A DNA stretch of 64,000 nt, taken from contig NW_020312635.1 of NCBI RefSeq assembly GCF_002999335.1, forward strand, positions 1 to 64,000. Direction: 5' to 3'. The position numbers and the translations under genes are program-made. Positions within the stretch are counted from its first letter, which is position 1. Each line of letters starts with the position of its first letter. This stretch comes from Cyclospora cayetanensis (lineage: Eukaryota; Apicomplexa; Conoidasida; Eucoccidiorida; Eimeriidae). This document shows, one piece after another, positions 26,294 to 38,669 of the stretch. A model generated the notes under the pieces. It was not told the DNA's origin. It saw nothing but the letters and a program-made list of their open reading frames with translations, and made no database searches.

Positions 26294-26936
26294 GCTGCTG
26301 CTGTTACACTACTCGCCCGAGCGCCAGCAGCAGCAGGGAGCGCCCCTCGAAATCCCTTCAGGAGTAATTGAGATCCGGGCAACAGTGCAAAGTTTGGCGA
26401 AGGGAGGCTGCAGCTCGAGCAGCAGCAATGTAGAGAGATTCCAGAACACGGCTACAATTGCAGCTGCTGTTGCTGCTCCGCAAGTTCACGCAAGAACGGC
26501 ACTCGCAGGGAAGAACAACACCAAGGGCAAGCGTCGGCCATCGAGATGTGAACTTCTTGCTCTGCCAGAAGTATGCGCGATACAGTCTAAAACAGAAGGG
26601 AAAACGAATGGGGGCGATATACACACACTTGTTACTGCCCTACCGCTGTCGCTGGGTTTGCGGTGTATATACGGGGCTTTCTGGCCAGCGCCGGATCAGC
26701 AGCAGCGAACTTGAGAAAGCGCAAAAGGTGCCACTACTACATGCATTCCAGCAAGAAATATACTCAATCCAGCGTGAATCATCCTGCTTGGCTCCTGAGT
26801 ACCCCTTGCACGCGAAAGCGCGCCGTGACAGGGTCTGCCGGATCACAAGCTGGGGTGTCGGCTTCGCATGAATGAAAAGTAGTTGCCGGGGGAATACAAT
26901 GGGGTTTTCGCGTTCCTAAGAAGGAATTTAGCTACC
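26294..26936. other. Intergenic between divergent genes
   Basis: Upstream of the minus-strand choline kinase start and of the plus-strand ORF at 26937. ORFs of about 140 codons exist on the plus strand but show no motif; they could contain 5' exons of the downstream plus-strand gene. No regulatory element was recognised. Confidence 0.35.
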
Positions 26937-27773
26937 ATGCATGCCGTTCCTTACGCCTGGTCCTGCTATTCGTCGGGCGCTCTGCCTGCTGCGGCAGCTG
27001 GCGGTGCACGCGCACGAGTATCGGAGGAACTGTCGAGCTGGGAAGCTGATGACGAAAGCGAAGTAGAGCGGCTGCTGCGGGACCGCGATGCATCGCCCTA
27101 CCTGAAAGCAGCGCTGCAACAGCCACCGGAGGGGCTGTTGCAGCACCGAGGTGTTTCTTCTCCCACACATCAGCATGCGCTGCCCGCTGCAGGGACGCCT
27201 CCGATGCCAGAAGATGCCCCTTTGGTCTTCTCGGAGAGTTCCGCGGCTGCTGCGGCAGGAGGAGGCACCAGCCCTTCAGCGGCAGCAGCAGCAACAGCAG
27301 CGGCTGCTGGGGTTGGCGAAAGCCTCTTCTGGCATGTGCCGGAGGACGGCTGCTACGCTACGTGCCCCATGTATGTTCCGCTGCTGCAGGTGATGCGGGA
27401 ACGCGTGCAGCAGCGGCGAGCGGTGGCTGCTGCAGAAGAGCAACAGAGACGGCGGCAACTGGAGCTGGAGGCGCAGCAACGTCTGCAGCTAAGCGGCCCT
27501 GTGGGGCTTATGTTGGAAGCAGAGGCTTTCGTAGCTGCCACTTTGCTCCGACGGCGCGAAGAATTGCAAATTGTAAATAGGAGACTAGAGGGGCAGTTTG
27601 CTGCTGCAGCGGCCGCAGAAGCAGCGGCCGCTGCAGCATCCGCGCCCAAATGGCTCGCTGGGGTGTCTAGACACCTCCTCCCGTATGTCGCGCAGGTTTC
27701 TAGCAGAGCCTTTTTCGATCCGCATTACAGAATACAGCTTCTCGAAGCCGCATGTCCTAGTAAACCTAATTGA
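26937..27773 (+). CDS. Ala/Gln-rich 278-residue hypothetical protein
   Basis: Single open frame from ATG (MHAVPYAWS) to TGA. The frame extends upstream without ATG, so 5' exons are possible. Composition is Ala-, Glu-, Gln- and Arg-rich with poly-Ala runs around residues 100-130 and 225-240, and a long charged helix (VMRERVQQRR to EEQQRRRQLELEAQQ). The C-terminal 50 residues (WLAGVSRHLLPYVAQV, FFDPHYRIQLLEA) have ordinary composition and look structured. Family not recognised. The opposite strand is also partly open because of CAG repeats, but the plus frame has the more gene-like non-repeat segments. Confidence 0.45.
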   Translation: MHAVPYAWSCYSSGALPAAAAGGARARVSEELSSWEADDESEVERLLRDRDASPYLKAALQQPPEGLLQHRGVSSPTHQHALPAAGTPPMPEDAPLVFSESSAAAAAGGGTSPSAAAAATAAAAGVGESLFWHVPEDGCYATCPMYVPLLQVMRERVQQRRAVAAAEEQQRRRQLELEAQQRLQLSGPVGLMLEAEAFVAATLLRRREELQIVNRRLEGQFAAAAAAEAAAAAASAPKWLAGVSRHLLPYVAQVSSRAFFDPHYRIQLLEAACPSKPN

Positions 27774-28103
27774 ATTCGTACTTGAACTCTAAGTTGCGTT
27801 TGTCTTTTCCGGCGCATGACACGCGACATGCTAGGAGGGAGATCTAGAAAAGTTGTTCACCTAACCTTTCCCCCTTCGCCCCCCTTCCCCCCATGCTGTC
27901 TACGAAATGTACGACACAGCAACTCCTAGTTCGCAGGATGCTGCGAGCTGCTCATGGAGGCTCTCAGTTCACACATATACGTTCCTCCTCGCGAGGCCCC
28001 ATCTTACGGAGCCTGGAAATGCAACAAGCTTTCCTCGCATGGCTCAAAGTTTCTTAGCAGAGCTCTCGAATTTTCTCCGCGTAAATCCCCTTTTAGAGCG
28101 ATT

Positions 28104-29925
28104 TCAACCCCTAAATCCGCTGCTGCAGAGGCCGCGGACGAAAGCTTCCCAAGCATTTGGCAAATGGCGATTTTGCAATAGCGCCTTGTGCCTGCTGCTG
28201 CTGGCTTTTTGCTGCTGCGGCAGGTGGCAGCGGAGGTACGGCTCTAGAGGGTCGTTCGTTTCGTAGTCTACAAGTTCGTCTAGAAAGCCCGTCTCCTCCG
28301 CGCTGCTGCTGTCCTCTTGCTGCTGCATGTGGTGCTGCTGCTGAATTTGCTGCTGTTGCAGCAGTTGCCTTTGCAGCTCCGCCCCCTGTGTTGAAGCTGC
28401 CTGCAGCAGCAGCTGCAAGCGCTCGGCAGACTCGTGGAGCAAGGTGACTTGTTGCTTAACTGCAGCAGCAGTCGTGACCGTGCTGCTGCTGCTGCTGCTG
28501 CTAGCAGCTCCTGCAAGCAGCTTTTCAGCCGCATCGGCGCAGAGAACAAGAACGCCTCTTGCTGCCGTTGCAGTCGCTTCTGCAGCCTCCCACTTGCTCT
28601 TGGCAGCCTCTATGTGCCGGAGGAGGGCAGCACAGGATTTCAAAGCCTCCTGCTGCAGTAGGCCTTGAGCATCTTGCTGCTGCATTTGCTGCTGCATTTG
28701 CTGCTGCATTTGCTGTCGTTGTTGCACCAGCAACGACACGTGCTGCAGCTCGTCGTAGCAGCAGCCGTAGATAACGGTTCCTAGTTGCTGTTGTTGCTGC
28801 AGCAGCAGCAGCAGCTGTTGCAGCAGCCGCCCAACGAACTCCTCTCCGACTGGGTGTTGCTGCTGCTGCAGCTCTTCGGGGAGGGCTTCAAAATCAATGC
28901 ATGCTAGGCGCAGTCCACTTAGGAGGCTGCAGCAAACATGGATGCTGCAACTGCTGCCACCAGGCGTCGTACGCCTGCACTCGCGGCGAGTCCTCGCAGC
29001 AGCAGCAGCAGCAGCAGCAGCTGCTGCTGCTGCTGCGTCAGCAGCCGCAGCGGCAGCAACTGCTGCAGCTGCTCTCGTCAGGCAGCTCAAGACACCAAGC
29101 AGCAGAGGAGCAGCACTAGGAGGCCATAAGCAGCAGCGCGATGCAACATATCCGAAAAATGCCGGCAAATCGACGGGTGCAGTGCGCTGCATGCGATGCT
29201 GAAGCAGCAGCCGCAACAGCTGCGGATACAGCGGGTGCTTCTCAAGATGCTGGCAAAGCTGAGGCGCAGGCTTAGGAGCTCCAGCACACCCCACACCACT
29301 GGTGCTCTCTTCCTCATCACTCTTACGGCTGCAGTTGTCGCTGCAGTTGTCGTTGCAGTTGTCGTTGCAGTTGCTGCTGCGGTTGCTCTGTGTACTCACG
29401 CAATCGCCATCGGCACTCTCCGCTGATGCACACGTTGCTGTCGTTGCTGCTGCCCCATCTTCAGCTGTACCTGCAGCTGCTGCCTCGGTGGTGCGCGCCT
29501 CAGCAGCAGCTGCATGTCGGCGGCTAAGGCTGCCTCCCGGCAGCAACAGATCAATGCATGCGTCCTCGAAGCTGTCTATACACCGCAGCGCTTTGCCGTA
29601 GGCGCGACTGCTGCTTTTCCTGTTGCTGCTGCTGCAGCAGGCACGCAATGCAAATAGCAGTCGTAGCACTCCTTCTGTGCCTTGAAGGACGAAGCACTCC
29701 TGAAGTGCTTCCTGGTCAGATTGCTCGTTGCTTGCAGCAGCAGGATCTGACATAAAAACTGCAGCCTCTTCTTCGGATGCGATGGCCAATCTCGTGGCGT
29801 CAGACTGCGCACCAGCAGCCTGCGCTGCTCCTACCACGCTGCAGTTGCAGCAGCTGCTGCTGCTGCAGCAGTACATTGAGGGAAGAGGTGTCGCACTCTC
29901 GACCTGCTGCTGTTGCTGTTGCTGC

Positions 29926-29960
<35 letters not shown>

Positions 29961-32263
29961 TTGCTGCTGCTGATGATGATACTGTTGCTGCGGATTTGCC
30001 TGCAGCCACCCAAGAAGTTCAATCTGTGCAGGCAACCGAATGCGCCTGCGTGAAAGCTGCCGACTGTTTCTCATCCTTACAGCTCCAGCATTTAGGCAGC
30101 GAGTTGCACAGGCAGTATCTGCTGTACTTTGCAAACCTTCAGACTGTGCCACTGGCGGCGAGTTTTGTTGCTGTTGCTGCTGCTCTTGTTGTTGTTGCTC
30201 TTGTTGTTGTTGCTCTTGTTGTTGCATTTGTTGCTTCTGCTGTTGCTCTTGTTGTGGCTGTTGCTCTTGTTGCTTTTGCTGTTGCTCTTGTTGCTGCTGT
30301 TGTGGCTGTTGCGTTTGTTGCTGCTGCTGCTGCATGTGTTGCTCTTGTTGTTGCTGCTCTTGTTGCTGTTGGTTATGTTGCTGCTGAAGGGTCGTCAGCA
30401 GCAGCCATCTTTCTCGTGGCTGCAGGAAGCAGCAGAGCAATCGGAAGCCAGCGAATCGGCAGAGGCGCGACGCGAATTCGCACAAATCAAAGGCCGTTTC
30501 GCTGCTGCTGCTGCTGCTGCTGCTGCTTCTGCTGCGCGTTCGGAGAGCTTTTTTGCTTAAGAGCTGCAGCAAAGTGCTCAGCGGCATTAGGGAAGAGTCG
30601 TGCTGCTGTTGCTGCCACAACTTCAGCAGCCGAGAGGCTAAGAAACCTCGATACGTGTATACGGACTGTCGGCGACAGCAACTGCCGCTGCTTTTGCTGG
30701 TATTTGTGCTCTTGATGCAGCAGACATTGCCACAGATGCAGCGCCCGTGTTGCAGTCGTTGTTGGCGTTCTTGCTGCTGCATGCGCGCCTCTTCAAGAGG
30801 GCACGCCGCATGCGGGCAGCTCTCCAGAGGAAGGCATTCGTCTGCACGAATTTCCCGCCACAACAAAAGCAGCAATATCTGCATGCAGCTGTCATGCTGC
30901 GCAACAGCAGCAGCGTTGCCAAGATCAGCAGCGATACACCGCTGCGCCCACGCACGAGGAAGAAGGCGCTCAGCTTCATCCAGCATACATCGACTTAGAA
31001 GCAAGTGCTGTAATACCAGCTGATATTGCTGCTTCTCTTTCTGTTGCGGCTGCAGCCGCTGCTGCGCATCCAGAGGCATCAACGCATCGATGCATGCCAT
31101 TGTGCATGCCATTGTGTCAGTGCCGCTGCTGCTGCTGCATGTATTGCATGTGTTGCTGTTGTTGATGCTGCTGCTGCATGTGTTGCCTGGCGTCTGTGCG
31201 GAAGCTGCTGTTGCTGATTGAGGCAGCAGCAGCGCCACTTGACGGCATTTTCTGCACACATCGGTTGTGCTAGAGCCTTTCGAACTTCCTGTTTGCTGCT
31301 GCTGCTGTTTTTGCTGCTGCTGCTGTTTTTGCTGCTGCTGCTGTTTTGGCTGCTGCTGCTGTTTTTGCTGCTGCTGCTGCTGATGGACTAAAGGCGACAC
31401 GAGATGCAGCAGCGGCAAGGGCAGCTCTGGTTCGGCTGTTGCGACTGCTGCTGCTGCATGCAGCGCAATAGGAGCAGGCAGCGCACCAGATACGCGTTGC
31501 TGCAGCTGCACAAGAAACAACAGGCTGCATCCTTCTACTCCGCGGCAGCAGCAGACGTGCGGAAGAAGAGGCTGCTGCTGCTGCTGCACAACGCAGCACA
31601 GGGAGCAGCAACGTGGACTGGCGCTATCACAAGACTGTAAAATCGGTAGACGCTGCTCTCGCAGCAAGAGCAAGCGCATCAATGCCAAGTACAAGACCTC
31701 CCTGCTGTTGCCTGTGCTGCAGTGTAGAGGCTCTTGAGCAGATCCTTGCTGCCGCACTTGAAGCGCTAATTGTTGGAAAGAATCTGTCTCGCAGCAGCAG
31801 CAGCAGCTGCTGCTGCTGCTACTGCTGTTCTTGCGCATGTCGTGGCTGCTGCCTTCCAGCAGCTGCAGCAGCAGTAGAGCAGCACGTTCTGCTGGCAGCA
31901 GTGCCGCTGTGTGTGGAGGCTTCTTTCCCAGCGCAACTGGTACGGCAGCAATCATTTGATGCGGCGTAGCACAAGCCGCAAGAACTGCACTTCCAGCCAC
32001 CCGAAGATGCCACTGCTGCTGCTGTGGCTGCTGCTGTGGCTGCTCCTCTCCGTGATGCGGTTGCAGCAGCTGCTGCTGCTGCACCTTGCTGCAGCCTTCT
32101 TGCGCATGCGCATGCAGAGCAGCGCTGTTTGCTGCAGGACCAGCAGCAGCAGCAGCAGCAGCAGCAAGCTGCAGCACTGTCTGAGGCTCTACAGAGGCTG
32201 CCCACCCCTCTAGAGCAGAGAGGAGGAATGCCAATTGTTTCTGCTGTTGCTGCTGCCTCTGAG

Positions 32264-32294
<31 letters not shown>

Positions 32295-34756
32295 CTGACG
32301 CAAGCAAAATTGTCGTCTGGCACCCACCCACGCTGTAAAAAAGCCTATTTGCAGCAAGACTTGCTGCTTTCGCTGCTGCTGCTGCTGCTGCGTCTCCGCT
32401 TTTTGCTGCTCAAATCGCCAATCATTCAAAGTGCACCACAACTCTAAATACGTCTGTCGCAGCTCTGTCATACTTGTCTGAAGGGCAAATGTGCTGCTCT
32501 TGCTGCTGGTGGTGCTCTTGCTCTTGCCGGCAGCAGCAAGAGCAGCAAGAGCTCGCCGGAGATGCTGCGCTTTGAGAAGAAGTTGGCATGCAAATCGCTG
32601 CATCAGCTGCCAGCTGCCCTGTTGGTGCTGCGAATGCGCATGTTTACGCGGTAGGCGCAGTAGCGTGAGGCGTCCTGCCTCGCTGTCTTTTGCAATGGCA
32701 GCCGACGACGCTTCAGGAGAAAGCTGCAGCAGCAAGAAACCTCCAAGCAGCAGCAAGGGCCAGAGCGGAGTAGTGCTCAACGCTTCACACAGCTCTGGAA
32801 GAAGGCACCGACGCATGCGGCAGGCAGCGCATCGCTGCTTACACTTCTGGCGATGATCACGCTTCTCTTGCTGCTCTCGTTCTTCTCGTTCCTCTTCTTC
32901 CTCTTGCTGCTCTCGTCCTTCTCGTTCCTCTTCTTCCTCTTGCTGCTCTCGTCCTTCTCGTTCCTCTTCTTCCTTCTCTTCGTGCTGCTGCGTTTGCTTC
33001 TGCCGTTTAGATATGGGTGTAACGCGCCAACAGAGCTCGAGGAGCTGCAGCAGGATATCGTTCTGCTGCAGAAAGACGCGCTGCAGAAGTGGCCGCTGCA
33101 GCACTTCCAGCAGCAGCAGCAGCAGCAGAAGCGGAGGCACTGTTTGCTGCCGTCGTCGCTGCGCCCAGCCTGAGGTGTACTTGCTGCTGCTGAAGGTGCT
33201 GCTGCTAAGTGTCTGCTTCAAAGCCGTCCCTACGAGCTGCAGAAACACAAAGTCTTGCCGTTGCTGCATCTCCAGCAAGAGCTGCCGCTCTTCAGGCAGC
33301 TGCTGCGAGATCTGCTCGGCAACTGCCGCCGCTGTCAGCAGCAGCTGCACGGCTGCAGAGGTGTCTCCCCGCATGCATCCCCGCAGCAGCAGCAGCAGTG
33401 CGTGAAACACAGGAGCTTCTGACGAGGAAAAATTAGCTGCCAAAACAGCTCCAGTCCCTCTCCCTTCTGGCAATGTAGTCGCCACTGCCACGTGCACTGC
33501 TATCCGAGCTGCAGCAACAACTCGCAACACCTGCAGAGGAGGACGCATCCGAATACGACGCCCAATATAACCCTCAACTGCGCAACATCACACACATACA
33601 TGTACATACATATTCATGTATGTATATAATATATATACACATATATCCGTAAACTTGTATATTTATTTATAATACATACATATATATACATATATATATA
33701 TGTTCATGCATACGTATATACATAGTACATACATATACATGTACATGCATGTTCACATACACATATACAGCACATACATATACATGTAAATACATATACA
33801 TGTAGATACATATACATGTAGATACATATACATGTAGATACATATACATATTCACATGTCCAGCACATACATACACATGTGAACACATATACGCATGCAC
33901 ATATGCAGCACATACATACGCATGTAAACACATATTATACACACATATCCATACATATATGTAGAGCACAGAGACATACATTGACACACACATATATACG
34001 AACGCTAGCTTCGGCCGTGAGAAGCGACTGAACCACCTGCCTATACCAAATTTCAAAAAGACTTTGAAGTACATATTTTTACTCACGATCTTCATGGCAT
34101 TCGAGGAGCAGCAGCTGCTGCAGACGCCGTGTCCACTGCGGTGTCACTACTGGAGCGGGTGTCACTTGCTGCTGCAGTTGCTGCTGCTGCTGCAGATGCC
34201 AGTACAGCAGCAGCTGTGCTTCCTCATCTCCGTGCTCTGCCGCAGTTGCTGCTGCCTCCAGCAGACGAGCAGCTGCGCTTTTCATCCGGGTAGGTGCAGC
34301 AGCAGCAGCAGAAGCGAAGCTTTTTCCTGTGTCTGCTGCTGCTGCACGAATACTTCGCCGTCTCTTCCTGCGAAAAAGCCCTCGATGCTTCTGCTGCCGC
34401 TTCTGCTGCTGCTGCTGCTGATGATGGTGTGCACTGCCGCATGCGGGTAGGTTACCGCTGGCAGTCCTCCCATTCTCCTGCTGCTGGGAATGCTCTTCAT
34501 GCTGCTGCTGCTCGTGCTGCTGCTTTTCCTGCTGCTGCTGCTGCTGCTTCTTTTGATCGGCTGCAGATGCGAGATCTGTGACTAAGGCGTCGGGAGCATC
34601 GGGGGAAGGCGGAGCAGAAGCATCGGGAGACTCGCTACAGTCTTTTTGAGGCTTTCTTAACCGAACGGAAGATCTGCTGCTGCTGCTGCTGCATTGACGT
34701 CGCACTCTGCATTTGCTGCTGTGTCGCTGCTTTGGATTGACAAGGCATTCACCACC

Positions 34757-34810
<54 letters not shown>

Positions 34811-36031
34811 TACATGTCGTAGTCTTCGTCTGCTGCTTGTCGACACGCTGGAGTGAGTGTGGAGGTTACAAGGTCGTGCCTCAGTGCTGCTGCTGCTGTT
34901 GCTGCTGCTGCTGTTGCTGCTGCTGCTCAAATCTTCCTCGCTGGTGAGGCATTTACTGCTTCTTCTTCTGCTGCTTCTGCTGTTGCTGCTGCTGCTCAAA
35001 TCTTCCTCGCTGGTGAGGCATTTACTGCTTCTTCTTCTGCTGCTGCTACTGCTCAAATCCTCCTCGCTGTTGTTGTTGCTGCTGCTGCTGCACTGATGCA
35101 GAGTACTGCTGCTGCTTTGAGAGTCATTACCATCGTCGCTTCTGCTGCTGCCGCTTCTGCAGCTTCCATGTGTCTCGTCGCTTCTACTGCTACATCTGCT
35201 GCTGCCTCTTCCTCTGTATATTACCGGCAAAGCCCCCTGCTGCTTTCGCAGCTCTCGCAAGCGAGAATACTGTTGTTCTCTGTGCGAGTGAACATCCCGA
35301 TGTAGTAGCTGCTGAAGTTGCTGCTGTTTCTGCAGTTGTTGCAGCTGTTGCTGCAGCAGCAGCTCGAAAGGCACAACGAGGGGAGCAGCCTGAGAGTAGC
35401 TCGAGACACCGCAGCTCCTCGTGGTCGTTGATACGCGTTGCTGCTGTTGCTGCTGTTGTTGCTGTTGTTGCTGGTGTGTATCTGCTAGTCGCTGCTTTTT
35501 AGGTGTGTGTGCCTGCCAGAAGCGGTGCTGCTGCTGCTGTTGCTCGTGAGGCTTTAGAACGGCTGTACGGGGAGCATCAGAGGACGGCTGCCTATTGAAC
35601 GATCCACGAATGTTGATATTCTCTTGCTGCTGCAGCAGCTGCTGCTGCAGACTTTTTGCTGTGCTGCTGCAGCAGTTGCTGCTGCAGCCAAGGGGCGACG
35701 GCTTTCTCGGCAGTGTGTTGTGAGTGGTCTCGAGCAGGTGTTGCAACAGCCTTTCCTGATGCATGAGTTGTTGTTGTTGCTGCTGGATGTGCTGAAGCAG
35801 AAGAAGTCTGTCCTCCTCAGCGGTGTGATAGAGGCCGCTAGGCGGTGGGGTTGCGTCCTGCAAGCTCGCTGATGGGGGGGGTGTCTGCTGCTGCTGCAGC
35901 GTCGTGCTGTGCGCCGGCTGCTGCGGCTGCTGCAGCTGCTGCTGCTGCAGCTGCTGCTGCTGCTGCTCTTGCAGCTGCCGCCGCTGGGGTGTCCGGGCAG
36001 CATCTAAATCAAGAGGAGCAAGCGATCGCAT
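28104..36031 (-). CDS. Giant low-complexity protein, 2,472 residues, two exons
   Basis: Exon 1 runs 36031-34087 and ends GATC|GTGAGT; exon 2 starts at 33577 after a TTGCGCAG acceptor and runs open for 5.4 kb to the stop at 28104. One leftover base plus two completes a Leu codon, so the phase fits. The first 650 residues are Gln/Ser-rich with an internally repeated block (SSKCLTSEEDLSSSS). The remainder alternates Leu/Ala-rich helical segments of ordinary complexity (DEAERLLPRAWAQRC; FASRLCRFAGFRLLCCFLQ; QIELLGWLQ) with runs of Gln, Ser, Ala and Glu. The ordered segments suggest an alpha-solenoid type scaffold with homopolymer insertions, but I recognise no family. The intron is packed with CATACATA/TATATA microsatellite. 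Antisense ORFs over this gene are poly-Leu/Cys/Ala shadows. Confidence 0.7.
33588..34015. repeat. ATACATATACATG microsatellite filling an intron
   Basis: Near-continuous CATATACATGTAGATA and ACATACATAC repeats occupy the 509-base intron of the giant gene. The array stops short of both splice sites. Confidence 0.85.
34743..35095. repeat. CTG runs with two long near-identical tandem units
   Basis: (CTG)n of about 12 units at about 34758-34790. At about 34925-35060 a unit containing CTCAAATCTTCCTCGCTGGT is present twice almost perfectly and a third time degenerate. Read on the minus strand, the units encode repeated SSKCLTSEEDLSSSS blocks in exon 1 of the giant gene. Confidence 0.8.
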
Positions 36032-36442
36032 GGTGCGTGTGTTGTGCTGCTTCTACCGCTGCAGCCCTCCGTAAGGGGCTGCTGCTGCTGCTGCTGCGTT
36101 TTCACTGCGGCTGCAACAGCAGCGAATACATGCTTGTCATCACCCCAGGTTAATAATGCATGCTGCGAGAGCATGCTTTCTCATGAATGAAATTTTGCGC
36201 GTCGTGCATTTTCTTTCCCGCAGACCGCGTAAGATAAGAGGGGCCAATGCAGGTGGGGGTGGAGATGTGGTTCTATAGGGTGGGGGCAGTGTCTGCTTGC
36301 ATGCCTGTTCAATATGCACTAAACGCTCCGTAGAAAGCTCCTAGCCCCTCAAAATGCAAACTAAAGGTCTTTTGATGATGCCAAATTTTCCCAATTACGC
36401 ATGGAGCGCCCCAACCGTCGCCGCAGCAGCACTCTGTGAGGG

Positions 36443-36496
36443 GGCCCCACCAAGTACCACCCGGGGCCCCACCAAGTACCACCCGGGGCCCCGGGG
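36443..36496. repeat. Duplicated unit GGGGCCCCACCAAGTACCACC
   Basis: Two tandem copies of a unit of about 21 bases containing ACCAAGTACCACCCGGGG, flanked by GGGGCCC palindromes. Function unknown. Confidence 0.8.
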
Positions 36497-36702
36497 TGTT
36501 AGCCATGCCTTCGTGGTAAACCCTAAAGGGGAAATTCGTTTCTGTTTCCCACTAATGGAAGCACTTGGAAGACAGGAAAATACGTCTGGTGAGAAACACG
36601 GTTGCTATAGAAGGCCACCAGACGACCAAGTCGATGTCAACACCACTAAAAGAGGGTTAAAGGCAGCGTCAAAAACTGCAGGCAGCAGCTGCACCATCTA
36701 AA

Positions 36703-36795
36703 TCTGCAGGCAGCGTCAAGTACAGGCAGCGTCAAGTACAGGCAGCGTCAAGTACAGGCAGCGTCAAGTACAGGCAGCGTCAAGTACAGGCAGTA
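36703..36795. repeat. 16-base tandem repeat CAGGCAGCGTCAAGTA
   Basis: About five perfect consecutive copies, preceded by diverged copies (GCAGGCAGCGTCAA at about 36657 and 36703). The period of 16 is not a multiple of 3 and the array lies outside predicted exons. Confidence 0.9.
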
Positions 36796-36873
36796 GAAAA
36801 TATGCAGCTGCACATTTTCTACTGTTACATGCTCCTATTTCAAGTAAATCTCGCTTATAAATCCCTGTTGCTG

Positions 36874-38629
36874 TTATGTTTGCACATACTGCTGCAGGGG
36901 AGTTTTGCTCAGCTTCTTCTTCCGCCGTTTCTTGTGCTGGGAAAGGGCTGCCGCTGCGGCTGCCGCCTTTTCTATGGCCTCATCAGCAGCAGCACTCTTG
37001 GGGTATTTTTGGGGAGGTGTCACCTCGCCATGGCTAACACGACGAAGGGCAGAAGCCTTTGAACCTCTGCTCGAAGCTGCGAACGCCTCGCCAGAGGCTG
37101 CTGCTAGCGCTACTTCCTGAGCAGCGGTGTCTCTCTGGCGCTTGTGCTTTTTCGCTCGCTGCAGGAGGCTCTCTGTCTGTAATTGCCCTCGCAGTGGCTG
37201 CTTTAGAGGCCCCTCTAGCTGCTGCTCTGCGTCAAAACTATGCTGTACAAGCATAACGTCCACATGCGGAGGCTTGGAGTCAGTGGGTATCGGGGAAGGC
37301 AGGCCCTGCAAGCCCTCAAGTTTGGAGACAGACGCCTTTTTTGGAGGCTTTGTTTTTTTGGGGGGGTGTTGCTTCTGCTGCTTCTGCTGCTTCTGCTGCT
37401 GTTGGTGCTGTTGGTGCTGCAACTCCTGGTGCGGAAGTGAGGAGGCTTCTTCTTGCACCTCGGCAGCGGCAGTTAGGCTGCTGCTCGGGTAAAGCAGTGG
37501 GTTCTCCTTCCGCTGTTTTTTTTTCTTTTTGCTGCTGCTGCTGCTCGTGCTAAGCTTGCAAAGATGGCCTTCGTCGAATTGGTGCAGCTGGGAGCGCTGT
37601 TGCTGCTTCTTTTTCTGCCACGAAGGCGCAGCCGTTACTGACAAGCCAGCGTTTGCTCCTCCTGCGTCTGTGTCTGCTACACACGAAGCGTCGAAATTTT
37701 GAGGCTTCTCGAAAGCAAGGCGCACGCCATCGGAAAAGCAGCGCTTCTGCAAACGGCTGCCTTGAGAGAGTGAACCCCCCGAATCGGCGTGCTGTATTGA
37801 CGCTAGACTTCGCGACGGCGATAGCGAAGCCTCTTCACCGTCAGTTTTTGCTTCTTCTTCTGTGAAATCCTCTCCATCTGTTCCCCTCGCTGCTGAAACA
37901 CCGTGAATCGCGGACTGTTGCTCCTCCTGTTGCTGCAGCTGCAACAGCAACAAGGCTCTCTCTGCGTCTTCGTCTTGATACGGCTGCTCGTGCAGCATCC
38001 GCGCGTGCAGCTCGTGGAGGGGTGTGAACCCGCTTGCTTCGAATGCTGCTATTTCGCCGTCACTTTCTGCTGCTGGTATTGCACATGCAGACTCGAGAGA
38101 CACGACAACGGGGAGCGCCGCTGGACTGCCGACGACGCTGACAGCGTATCCTCCCGCATTCAGCGCGCTCTCCTCATCGCTGCTGCTGCTGCTGTCTGCC
38201 TCGGCACCGCTGCTGTACAGACACCAGCCCTCCGGCGCTGCCCCCTCCGGAAAAAGCACTGGAAGACTCACAGACTGCTGCAGACTCCGCTGCTGACCAG
38301 CAGCAGCAGACTGCCGCTGCAACAGCAGCAAGTGCTCCAAGTTTTGCTGCTGCTGCAGCTCATACAGCCGCTGCCTGTGACGGCTTTCGCGCTTCAGAAG
38401 CCTCGCATTTGGTATCAAGGCTTCGCCGCTTGCAACAGTCTCCCCTCGTGAGCTGCGTGGCAATGCAGTAGCCGTGAGGCTGCCAGAATCAGACGCTTTC
38501 CGCTTCCCATGCAGCTTCACAGTTGCATGCACATCAGTTCCGCTGGGTAGGGGGCACGCTTTTTCCTCTGCCCCACACGCTTCGCTGTCACTGCGCTGCT
38601 GCCGCTTAACTCTACAGCGATGCTTAGTA

Positions 38630-38669
<40 letters not shown>

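Larger units (their letters stand above)
36032..36873. other. Intergenic region with short tandem repeats
   Basis: Between two minus-strand genes, so it holds the promoter of the 2,472-residue gene and the 3' UTR of the 1,305-residue gene. Contains a duplicated GC-rich unit at about 36445-36495 and a 16-base tandem array at about 36705-36795. A plus-strand ORF of 115 codons at 36354 crosses these repeats and shows no motif. Confidence 0.5.

Noticed and set aside
28157..33436. Many plus-strand ORFs rich in Cys, Leu or Ala, up to 312 codons
   Set aside because: They are antisense shadows of CAG tracts in the minus-strand giant gene; their only content is homopolymer and they break wherever the repeats stop.
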